From positions 12,927,062-12,991,061 of the forward strand of contig OZ024797.1 of the NCBI GenBank assembly GCA_964017045.1: 64,000 nucleotides of DNA, given 5' to 3'. Shown here piece by piece: positions 35,576 to 47,100 of the stretch (its first letter is position 1; every line of letters starts with the position of its first letter). This stretch comes from Omphiscola glabra (lineage: Eukaryota; Mollusca; Gastropoda; Lymnaeidae). A model generated the notes under the pieces. That model was not told the origin of the DNA and ran no database searches. It was given only the letters and a program-made list of their open reading frames with translations. Made by a program: the position numbers and the translations under genes.

Positions 35576-38033
35576 TACATTCCCAACACATCTTAAATTC
35601 AAGCGTAGCATCAGTTTACGGCTATTTAATTTTGAGCTTCAAATTCTTGAGATGAAAGAAATGGTCCAACTAGTTTCACCTCTCTCCTCGTCCCCTCCCC
35701 CCTCTTAAGAGTAGCAGAAGAGAGAAGAAGCGCGCAAGAAGTCGTAAGATTCCGTTTAAAGTTGCCCCCCTCCACCCAACAACAACACGTGATGACGTAT
35801 TGCCGCCGTTAAATTCTCATCACTGTCAAGGACGGCACATTACTTCCCTTGACAGCACTTGGCGACACCTGCATATCTCATCCTCACTCAGGAGTGCTCA
35901 CTCTTTGTCTTTCAAACTCATGGCCCCTCCCCCACCCCCTTTCCTCTCCCCCCCCCCCCCGGGGCCAAAAAAAAAGGGACATCCATTGATTCTCAAATAT
36001 CTCTACTACTTACCCTTAACTTCAAAGTATGTACAGACAAAAAAATAAAAAGTGATAATAATAATATCCTTTTCCGAAGGAAATTCTCTTTTATGGCTCT
36101 AAACATTTTTATCATTATCTTACGACTAGTTTTCATGTATAATACTTAAAGTTTGCTAAGATTTACGAGGTATATTTATATATTATGAAAAGGGGAAAAT
36201 ACTCTGAAATCGTTCCTACTCCTTTGATAAATTAGTGATATATGAGGCGAACTGATATGAAAGTTAATTTTAATATATATTTATTTATTTATAATTATCT
36301 TAACAGCTGATGATTGTTTTGTAAAATCCAAATGATATTTATTTAAAATTGAGGTATATATTTTCAACTTTAAAAATAATAATGTTTATTTTGGTACCAT
36401 CTTAAAAACGTCTCTTTAACTGCTAAGAAATGGTCTAACATTTTCTCATTAACGTATGAAATAAATTCTTTGTAGTATGTACAAGTAGGTGTGTCTAAAA
36501 TGAATTTAAGCTATGTACACATCATAGAGTGATTTAAGTTAATTGTATAAATAGACGTATAATTTGTCTGAATATTGTGGTGGTGAATGCTGGCTCGTGG
36601 CCTCGAAAGCCATGAAGACTGGCCTGTCTAGACTAAGACGATCCTGGGGCAAAGCTATCCCTGGGGGCCCCAATGTGTGTACATGGCTTAAAATAAGTCT
36701 GGCAGCAGCACCAAGTTCACCGACGACAATTAAAAAAAACACAATTTGGTTTGTTTAAAAACATATAAAATTAATCGAATCTTCTTCTTAGGATATAAAG
36801 ACGTTTACAAAATGCAACGATACCACTAAAATGTCATATTTGGAAACAGCAATTACCAGATAAATGAAACGATAAAATGCATATGTTTGGAAATAATATT
36901 GAATTAAGCCTAAGAGTTTGTGTAAATTGAATGTCTTGTTTACGTATTAAAGTAATGAATTGATTTAGGGGCGGCAAAGTCAGGGAGCGCCATGGGCGTC
37001 ATAAACTTAGCTGCTCCACTCTGCAAGAGAAATGAAAGCTGACTTTGTTTCTAAAAAAATAGACATCGGGTTACTTCGGGCGCCATCTCAATTTATCAAA
37101 TTACTTTTCAGGGTGCGCTTCTGATACAGACGTTTGGAGTTTACAAGTTCTGAGGGACTTGAGGAGAAAGGATTTGTGTGCTGGAGTCATGCCATTTTTC
37201 ACACATTTCCTTGGAGTCATTGACCTGGAGTGGAGTTCTAGAGTCACTGCTCGATAGTCACAAGACTGTTTATAACAAGAGCTAAGAGAGATAATTCGTT
37301 TAATTATTTGTGATCATGAGATCAAAGAGAGTGAGAACAAAAGTATACAGAGGGAGCTAATGGCGGCCAAGGGTAAGTTGATTTGATTCGTGTAAATCGT
37401 ATTACTCTTTTACACGAAGACTAAAACCTTGCGGGTAAAACTGAAAAAATCCGGAATGATGAGAAACCCCATTGCCACTGACTCCAGAACTCCACTCTCT
37501 GAGCCAAGTGAATCCAGCTACCTCAGAAGTGTTCGAACCACTTGAATCAGGCTATTTCAAACGTTTTAGAACCACTTGACTGTCTAAATCACGAGGTACC
37601 CAAACAAGTCCGACATGGAAAACAGCCCCGGCCAAGTTCAAAGGGCGCATCATTCAAACGCGCAATTAAGCTAGAAACACAGATGAGCTCCCTTTCTTCG
37701 ACGATCCGTTAAGAAAATAAATCATTGATTGAAAGCATAAGTTACGCCGCCATTTTTTCAGCTGGTAGCATTGTGTTCATTCGCAAACATATGTACACGC
37801 CAAGACTTTTGGGGGCGCATTCCGTGGAGGGGTGGGGGAAAGGGGACGCTGTACATACTAGCGGTAAGGAATGTCATAAATTGTACGCGCGGGTTTACAA
37901 AAATACTATCGCGCTAATTAAAAGTATCCTACTACAAGCTGACACAGGTTTAGTCATAAAGTAATAGAGCATTCAATGAAGAAAACATGTAGAGGAAATA
38001 TTGAGGCCACGAATCTCTCGTAGGAATGCTTTA
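35576..38033. other. Intergenic; one possible small first exon
   Basis: No protein family is recognised. At 37360-37372 (plus) an ATG in the context gctaATGGCGGCCAAGG is followed directly by a consensus donor GTAAGT, as in short first coding exons, but no downstream exon was found. The 36565-36730 stretch gives ORFs on both strands without a recognised product. Confidence 0.25.
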
Positions 38034-38296
38034 AACTAGCTATAGCCAATGAAAAATGCTTTAAACCAGCTGTAGCCAATGAAAAATGCTTTCAACCAGC
38101 TGTAGCCAATGAAAAATGCTTTAAACCAGCTGTAGCCAATGAAAAATGCTTTCAACCAGCTGTAGCCAATGAAAAATGCTTTCAACCAGCTGTAGCCAAT
38201 GAAAACTGCTTTAAACCAGCTGTAGCCAATGAAAAATGCTTTCAACCAGCTGTAGCCAATGAAAAATGCCTTAAACCAGCTGTAGCCAATGAAACG
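38034..38296. repeat. Minisatellite, 30-bp unit, 9 copies
   Basis: Core aatgaaaaatgctttaaacc, then agctgtagcc. Open minus frame (FFIGYSWLKA strings) is spurious. Confidence 0.95.
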
Positions 38297-38917
38297 AAAA
38301 TTTCTGACTAGCAAATAAAAGAAACTCCCCGCCATTTGATATCTAACAACCCAAGACTTCGCAACCGGGGAAAAGATACCGGCGTGTATTTACGTGGATA
38401 CGCGGGAATTGGATAACAAAATAATGGCAATAAACAAAGGGAGGGGGAGCAAGGAGGGAAGTGGGATATCAAAGAACAACTTTTTATAAGACATGATTTC
38501 TAAGGTACACGTTGAAATAATAACTGAATATGTGAGATTTAAGTCTTTTAAAAGAGGAGCCGCCAAACTTTGACAGTTCAAAATGTTTAACGATGCTTTG
38601 TTTTCAGCAAATTTCAGCTTTCTTGGGTGCGTTGATAAAAAAAAACAACTTTGGCTCGGATTGATCGAAATTAATTAATTATTTTTATTTTTAGAATGCG
38701 TTTTTAAAAAAAATTTCAATAACCTTAGTAATCGTATTCATCATCAATGGCACCACAGCCAATGGATGACTGCATCCTTCCACACAGACCGAAACAGTAA
38801 CGAAATCAAGCTTACATTCTTGAGATACTACCAATGAAGGTAATTCCGATTAAAAGCGGCCACATATTGTTTTGTCACCGGTATAACAACTATTTCGGTA
38901 AAATTTGGGTCAAAATT
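38297..38917. other. Unique spacer
   Basis: No gene or element is supported. Confidence 0.4.
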
Positions 38918-39010
38918 GATGACTAGAATTGATGACAAGAATTGATGACAAGAATTAATGACAAGAATTGATGACAAGAATTGATGACAAGAATTGATGA
39001 CAAGAATTGA
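38918..39010. repeat. Minisatellite, 13-bp unit, 7 copies
   Basis: Core aattgatgacaag. Confidence 0.9.
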
Positions 39011-40645
39011 TCAAGAAGAACGCAGCAAAACCCTAAGAAACCCATGTAAAGAGAAATGTTTATTTTAAAAGCAAAGATGATTACACCGACTCCAGCAAAT
39101 TCCACCCGGTGGGACAATATTTTTTGCCACCCCCCTCTGCTACAACACTCTTCAGTTGACTAAAAATGACACCTGACTATTTATACCCACAATAAAAAAG
39201 GCTATCTCCCCCACCCCCCACCCACTTAGGCTAGAATTTTTTGCTTGCGATGTCTCCATTACGTCAATTCTATATCACGAGTTGATATATACAAGTACCC
39301 ATTTTTTGTTTGGAAATTTGTAAAATACAAATTATCCATTTATTGAAAAAAGTTTTAACTTTTATATAGTGTGCAGCATTTACTCTTCATATCTCCCTCT
39401 TCTATCATAGGAGGCTGCTTTCACGTCAGATTCTTGCTCCTGGAGTCCGAAAAATTCAAGCTACCATCCATTGACTGTCATCATATATGCTACATTCTGA
39501 ACTGTGCCTTGTCGGTATATATCCAACCTCTTCACAACTCAGTTATTCAGCCCCTGCGTTGTTGATGGATGGTAACTAAGACAGCAAAGAACCCATTTCC
39601 TTTCAAATATAAAAAAAAAAAAAACCATCTTGAATTTTTAGCCAATAAAATATCCACTTATCTACAAGCCAATCGTGTAAGCATTACGAATGCTCCAAAA
39701 AAAAAAACCGATGTGTTTCTCACTATGATGACATGTTAGGAGTAAATTAACGCCAACATACCCAATCCCCTTCCATTTTTTAGAAACGAGGATGGCGCTC
39801 CGTATTTTTATAACCATTGGATCCGTTATCTATCACAATTAACTAAAGAAATGATTGGAGGGCTGGCGCGAGTATGGCGCTGAGGGGGTTAAAAAATGTT
39901 ATCTCAAAACCAGAAATTATTGAATTTTATTTAACACCGCGTCGCCACACTGTCTACAGCGGTGAGCTGAGCAGGTCCCCATTGAGATTGCTGGCAGACG
40001 ACAGGAGGGAGGTTTGGCACGTGGCGCAAAGCCCATGGATCTGAGTCGACACTGAAACACACATCTCAACTTTTTTTTTTACCGCCTAAAAATCCACCCG
40101 GTTAAGGGAAATAAAAATGTCCGACAGGTGAACTCTATGTGACTGACAGGTTGTCTGCCCCTGCCTGTTGTGTTCCCCCGGTGTTGTTCACGGACAGTTA
40201 GACTAGCATCAACCGTGACGTGGCTGGCTTTTTGGCTTCTCTTACAGACTTTGCATTGAAAAGGAGGTTGCACTTTTTAAAATTCTTCGTCTCTTCATGT
40301 TCTCTCCTCTAAAGTAGAATACGTATGAGGAATTACAACGGATGAGTTGTGGAGAGATGGATGGATATAAGGAGTGAGGGAGACTGGAGGCAATGGAGGG
40401 AAAAATTAAGACAGTAAGTGCATAGCTTAACGGAGTGTTTCTCAACTGTTACTCCTGATGGCTCCAAGCTGACTTAGATTTTGTTCCCATTTGCCTACTC
40501 CAGACTTTTGAAACTTCAGACAAGAATATTAAGAAAAATTATGATTAGAAACCGGTACACACACATATAGAGGCCAGTATATTAAAAGATTATATTTATT
40601 TATTTTGTACTTTGTCTGAAGACCATTGCAATCCATTAATCCTCT
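39011..40645. other. Intergenic; nothing recognised
   Basis: Mostly unique, AT-rich sequence with A runs at about 39610-39624 and 39699-39708. No gene is seen. Confidence 0.4.
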
Positions 40646-40760
40646 GTCACAGCACAATCTGATGCGTATCCCCTTTACTGTAACAGCACAATCTGATGCG
40701 TATCCCCTTTACTGGAACAGCACAATCTGATGGGTATGCCCTGTAACAGCACAATAGGAT
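40646..40760. repeat. Minisatellite, about 35-bp unit, 3-4 copies
   Basis: Core aacagcacaatctgatgcgt; the rightmost copies are shortened. Confidence 0.85.
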
Positions 40761-40894
40761 GGGTATCTTTCCTATATAATAAAAGCACAATAAACATTAA
40801 TTCCTCACTGGGTCAATATGCCCATTCCAGTCTTAACTACCGGTATTTATAACCACAACAAGAAAAACTCCAACTCTTTCAGCTTATTATTGTC

Positions 40895-41460
40895 TGGATC
40901 ATTTCATTTGGTGGTGCTATAAGTAAAATGTCTGGATCATTTCATTTGGTGGTGCTATAAGTAAAATGTCTGGATCATTTCATTTGGTGGTGCTATAAGT
41001 AAAATGTCTGGATCATTTCATTTGGTGGTGCTATAAGTAAAATGTCTGGAACATTTCATTTGGTGGTGCTATAAGTAAAATGTCTGGATCATTTCATTTG
41101 GTGGTGCTATAAGTAAAATGTCTGGAACATTTCATTTGGTGGTGCTATAAGTAAAATGTCTGGAACATTTCATTTGGTGGTGCTATAAGTAAAATGTCTG
41201 GAACATTTCATTTGGTGGTGCTATAAGTAAAATGTCTGGAACATTTCATTTGGTGGTGCTATAAGTAAAATGTCTGGATCATTTCATTTGGTGGTGCTAT
41301 AAGTAAAATGTCTGGAACATTTCATTTGGTGGTGCTATAAGTAAAATGTCTGGAACATTTCATTTGGTGGTGCTATAAGTAAAATGTCTGGAACATTTCA
41401 TTTGGTGGTGCTATAAGTAAAATGTCTGGAACATTTCATTTGGTGGTGCTATAAGTAAAA
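40895..41460. repeat. Minisatellite, 38-bp unit, about 15 copies
   Basis: Core catttcatttggtggtgcta. The only common variant is ggatca against ggaaca, so the array is highly homogeneous. Confidence 0.95.
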
Positions 41461-41927
41461 TGGGCATTGAGGAACAATAACAATGGATGAGACTAATATG
41501 AAAAGATACGGAACTAATCCTATAAAGTAGATGTTGGGGTCTGCAATGTCACATGATTGAGGCCAGCTCAAGCCTCTTTTTCAACAGTTTTTAAATGGCT
41601 AAATAACAGGAAATAGTTGACTCTGTTTAATACTAGGAGGAATATTTAAGACCTCAGATGATATTTTGGGGTGGCATAGGCCAAATTAATGTTTAGATTT
41701 CATTTAGAGGCTAAATGAAGGTTTAGATTTAGAGAGGCCAAATGAAGACATGGCCTTAGAGACACCAGACCTGGATTAATTTTTGTTAATTTGTAAAATT
41801 AATATAATTCTTCAATTAAAAATAGGTTTCTCATGCAAATTCCGAAGCCAATGTGAAAATACGCCTACTCTTAGCATTAAATGTATAAATAATGGTTAAA
41901 AAAGACAGTAAAAATGTTATAAATTTC

Positions 41928-44076
41928 TTTATTCATAATTTATGAATTCATTGTGATACATCTGACCTGGTATTGTATGGAAGTAGTAGCAATAAAATAT
42001 CAAAACTTGTTTGTATATAAGGCGTTAAGTTACAAATACCTGATCAGAAATCCACTGGACAGGGAATAAGATTTACAGGTTAGCTCATAGCATAATGATA
42101 TCATGTAAAATATAAGAAGAAATGAGATATTACATCATAGTATGACATTTTATACAGAATATACAATCTATAATAACAGTAAATAGGTTTGATTAAAACA
42201 GTGTCATTTTATGATGCTGGATGTCTAGGATTGCATTCATTAAGAGAATCTCTAGCAGCAGGTGCATGCATTGGACATTGGCTAATCTAATGAACAGCAG
42301 AGACAAACAGTTCAACAATAAAGTCATCATGTTATCCAAGAGTTCTTTTGGTGTGATCAAAATAGTGATACATCATGTCTACAAGTGACAAAAATGATGT
42401 TGACTCTCCTCAGTCAAGAGTCATATGGCAACATACATTGAATCTTTCTTTTTTTATAACTATGGAGAAAATTGAGTTTCTGGACTTATTGTGAATTGGT
42501 GTAGTATCCACGGTTAAAAAATTATGCAATCCATGCCATATTATATGAATGGATTACAAAATATGAGTCAGATAAATAAATGTCTGGATAAGCCAGCATT
42601 TCTACGTTTCTACATTATAAAATATCTACAGACATAGCAAGCAACCTTGTATTAGTTGATAATTCATACTCTGTTTGCTACAAGTTAAGGAAATGGTTGA
42701 ATAACATTATCTCCTGTATTTCTTTTATCATTAATTCAACCCTCTCACATCAAAACACACAGTTCATTCACATCAATTCAAACGTTTTCTGTCACATCAA
42801 TTCACACAGTTCTCTGTCACATCAAATCACACAGTTCTCTGTCACATCAATTCACACACTCCTCAGTCACATCAAATCACACAGTTCTCTGTCTCATCAA
42901 TTCACACAGTTCTCTGTCACATCAATTCACAAAGTTCTGTCACATCAATTCACACAGTTCTCTGTCACATCAATTCACACAGTTCTCTGTCACATCAATT
43001 CACAGTTTTCTGTCACATCAATTCACAAAGTTCTGTCACACCAATTCACAAAGTTCTGTCACATCAATTCACAAAGTTCTGTCACATCAATTCACACAGT
43101 ACTCTGTCTCATCAATTCACACAGTTCTCTGTCACATCAATTCACACAGTTCTCTGTCACATCAATTCACACAGTTCTCTGTCACATCAATTCACACAGT
43201 TCTCTGTCTCATCAATTCACACAGTTCTCTGTCACATCAATTCACACAGTTCTCTGTCACATTAATTCACACAGTTCTCTGTCACATCAAGTCACAAAGT
43301 TCTGTCACATCAATTCACACAGTTCTCTGTCACATCAATTCACACAGTTCTCTGTCACATCAATTCACACAGTTCTCTGTCTCATCAATTCACACAGTTC
43401 TCTGTCACATCAATTCACACAGTTCTCTGTCACATCAATTCACACAGTTCTCTGTCACATCAAGTCACAAAGTTCTGTCACATCAATTCACACAGTTCTC
43501 TGTCACATCAATTCACACAGTTCTCTGTCACATCAATTCACACAGTTGTCTGTCTCATCAATTCACACAGTTCTCTGTCACATCAATTCACATAGTTCTC
43601 TGTCACATCAAGTCACAAAGTTCTGTCACATCAATTCACACAGTTCTCTGTCACATCAATTCACAAAGTTCTCTGTCACATCAATTCACACAGTTCTCTG
43701 TCTCATCAATTCACACAGTTCTCTGACTCATCCATACACACAGTTCTCTGTCACATCAATTCACACAGTTCTCTGTCTCATCCATACACACAGTTCTCTG
43801 TCACATCAATTCACACAGTTCTCTGACTGATCCATACACACAGTTCTCTGTCACATCAATTCACACAGTTCTCTGTCTCATCCATACACACAGTTCTCTG
43901 TCACATCAATTCACACAGTTCTCTGACTCATCCATACACACAGTTCTCTGTCACATCAATTCACACACTCCTCAGTCACATCAAATCACGCAGTTCTGTC
44001 ACATCAATTCACACAGTTCTATGTCTCATCCATACACAAATGTTACAGCTTTTCCTCACTGAGATTTCCCAGTGTT
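41928..44076 (-). other. TUBGCP6: Probable TUBGCP6 3' untranslated region
   Basis: The first AATAAA I find downstream of the stop codon on the minus strand lies at 41928-41933. This would give a 3' UTR of about 2.1 kb, consisting of a large minisatellite (42745-44035) and about 800 bp of unique AT-rich sequence. The end is inferred from that hexamer only. Confidence 0.4.
42745..44035. repeat. Minisatellite, 25-bp unit, about 50 copies
   Basis: Core tcacatcaattcacacagtt, with 22- and 25-bp variants; it begins about 40 bp beyond the TUBGCP6 stop codon. The 377-codon plus ORF across it runs antisense to the gene and is rejected. Confidence 0.95.
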
Positions 44077-44174
44077 TCAGCTTCCTGCTGAGGTGTAGTA
44101 ACCATTGAAATTCAGCTGCAGCAACAATTCCTGCAGATGGGGTTGGTAGCCTTTCTGTGATAGTCGACTCACAA
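44077..44174 (-). CDS. TUBGCP6: TUBGCP6 terminal exon
   Basis: Encodes VVSRLSQKGYQPHLQELLLQ then LNFNGYYTSAGS and a TGA at 44077-44079. Human TUBGCP6 ends VNRGYQPHLEDFLL and RINFNNYYQDA, so this is the true C-terminus. Acceptor CTCAG at 44175-44176. Confidence 0.95.
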
Positions 44175-47100
44175 CTGAGGAGCATGGGAAAAAGAAGTGT
44201 TTACATGGAACTTTCTAAAAAATACCTGTGTGAACTTAAAGAATGTGTTTTCACCCCTAAAATCTGTTTCCAGCTTCACATTGATTTTTGTATACAAAAA
44301 TATTATTTAAAGTCCCAATTATATTAACTTTGGGGATTATTTTGTTTTCTTTCACATTTTTAGAAAGAACAGTTTGATAGAGTTTAAAAGACAATAATTG
44401 AAGGGTTGCATTCGAGCTATGTGAATGAAATAGTGAAACAAGGTATGTTGAAGCATGAATAAAAAAGACAGGACAATAAGATGTGAATATTTTGCATCAG
44501 AGCCTTCTTCAGTGAACAGAACAAATAGAAGTAAGACAAGAAACAGAGGACAGTAAAAAAAGTTTAGATAGAGTTTGTAGCATTTCTTTTATTTTACACC
44601 ACAATTACCGTATGTTTAAATTAGTTTTCATTCATACTAAGGTGCTACTCTCAAAACAAATTATACTTCTTATCTAAGGTCCAACTCTCAAATTAAATAC
44701 TTTTATTTAAGGTCTTACTCTCAAAATAAAATACTCTTCTTATTTCACAATTTAAAAATGTGTTAGTTACTGCTAAAAAAGAGACAATGTTGGCAACACT
44801 AGAAAACTAAACCCATTTTATATATCATTAGAAAACTTTGTTAAAATGATCTTATATCTAGTATATTGTGATTTCCCTACCTTTAAATAAGAAGAAGCTG
44901 TAGACATGGAAAGACTGGTAGGTGTTCAGCATCTGGTCAAATTCAGCATGGGCTACTTCCCCTTGCCTCTCATTTCTTTGCCAAGGGGCACTAACCAGCT
45001 GTGACCTGAACTTAAGAATAAGACAAAAGATGTCTTGGATGATCTTCATGACCTTCTCCGCTTTCTTCTCCAATAAACATCTGAAATGGATTTTAAAAAA
45101 ATGAATTGACAGATTATGAATAGTAATTTTTGCATTTCCATTAAGATAGGATAAAACTCAAAATTGCTTTAAGATATTTGAGGTTACTTTAAACTTTAAT
45201 GATCAAAAACTCTTTTATGAGAGACTTTTTAAAGCTCTTCATTTAAAAAATGAATTGCATAAACTCTGTCTGTCATGTGCTTAACATTTGATTTCATAAA
45301 TTGAATGTATTGTTAAATTGACTGGACCTTGATACATTTATTTCATTTATGACAAAAATAACAAAGCTAAAGTTATAAGTTTAGTGACCATTGTCAATCA
45401 TTTGTATGTGAAATTAAATAAATTTAAGGAACAATAAACTTATTTAAGAAGTAGAGACAATAACAGGTATGCAATTTTTTTTTAGTGTGTTAAATAATTA
45501 ATTTATATTGAAAAGACTGATTGTTTCACATATGTATACGTTTGATTAGTCATCAGTCGTCCATTGCCATTTTGGTGGTTCACTTTTCACTGTCTCACTG
45601 CATTGCTGATTATTTTTACTACTTTACAAGGTATTCTAATTTGTATCGCGGATTTAAATAGAATTTTATATTTAAAATTTTTAAATAATAGAGGTTTAAG
45701 ATTGTAGAAAGTGTGTAAGAGCATAGGAAGTGCCTATAAGAGTATGGGAAAAATTAATAACAGGGTGGTTAAAGAGCTATAAGAGTGTGGGAAAAGTTCA
45801 TACCAGTATGGGAAAAGTTCATACCAGTGTGGGAAAAGTTTATAAGGGTGTTGGAAGTGTTTATAAATAAGAAGTTAAATATAAGGTCACTACTTTGCAG
45901 ATTGTTGCCTATCGCGTGGGATTCTGAAACCTAATCCCCGCTGTAGACGAGGGACCACTGTAATTAAGTTTTTAATAGAAAATGAAATGTTTATTCTAAG
46001 TAAGAATTAAGTTCTTTTTAAAAAAGAATTTTTTAAAACTTTTTTAATGGTCCAGCATCTTAGTGGGAAAATATAAAATGCTTTTCATCATAGGAAAAGA
46101 CTGATTTTTAAAAAAAAGTATTTATTCCGTGCGGCAAGTAAAACAACTCACCTAGAAATAGCCCTGTCAACATAACGCTCGTGTAGTTCACACAACTGGT
46201 CAAGCCCTGCGATCTGCTGTGTGAGGTCAGTCTTGAATTCCTGCCATGAGACATGGATCACCTGGTTAGTGATGTAGCCCTGCATGATCTTCACAAAGTG
46301 TTCCATCTCCTGCCTGATTAGAGTAGGTCAACATGTTTAACATGAGGATATTTTATTGAGACGATCCTATGGCATTTATTGTTTAACTGAGCAGGCTCTC
46401 AGCAGGTTTGTTGTTTTATCTTTGATTTATTAACTAAGAAATTTAATAAGAAAAAGTTCCAGTTCTGTTCATGTTGATACAACACGATGTGAGCATTTAC
46501 TCTGGTGACTCACATCACTGGCCATTTGTGTCTGTGCTCAAATGACCAACATCACTGGTCATTAGTGTCTGTGTTCAAATGAAGACCAACAGCACTGCAC
46601 TGGCCATTTGTGTCTGTGTTCAAATGACCAACATCACTGGTCATTAGTGTCTGTGTTCAAATGAAGACCAACAGCACTGGTCATTAGTGTCTATGTTCAA
46701 ATGACCAACATCACTGGTCATTAGTGTCTGTGTTCAAATGAAGACCAACAGCACTGGCCATTTGTGTCTGTGTTTAAATGACCAACATCACTGGTCATTA
46801 GTGTCTGTGTTCAAATGAAGACCAACATCACTGGCCATTAGTGTCTGTGTTCAATTCAAGACCAATATCCTAAAGCCACCAATGTTCTAAGTTTTACTTT
46901 AATGATTAAGTAATGCAATATTTATTAAATGTTTGTTGGTATAATAATAATAATAATAAAGTTCATTTGAAAAATCACGCTTCATCCCCAAAGGCTCGAA
47001 GCGCGGTATAAAAACTAAGCTGGGAGATAATAACAAGCTGGAAAAGATTGTAGACATCATCATTCCAGCAGGTGTTTGCGAAATAGATGAGTTTTTAAAT

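Noticed and set aside
42697..43830. 377-codon plus ORF of HINSHSSLS-type repeats
   Set aside because: A by-product of the 25-bp minisatellite, antisense to the TUBGCP6 3' UTR region.
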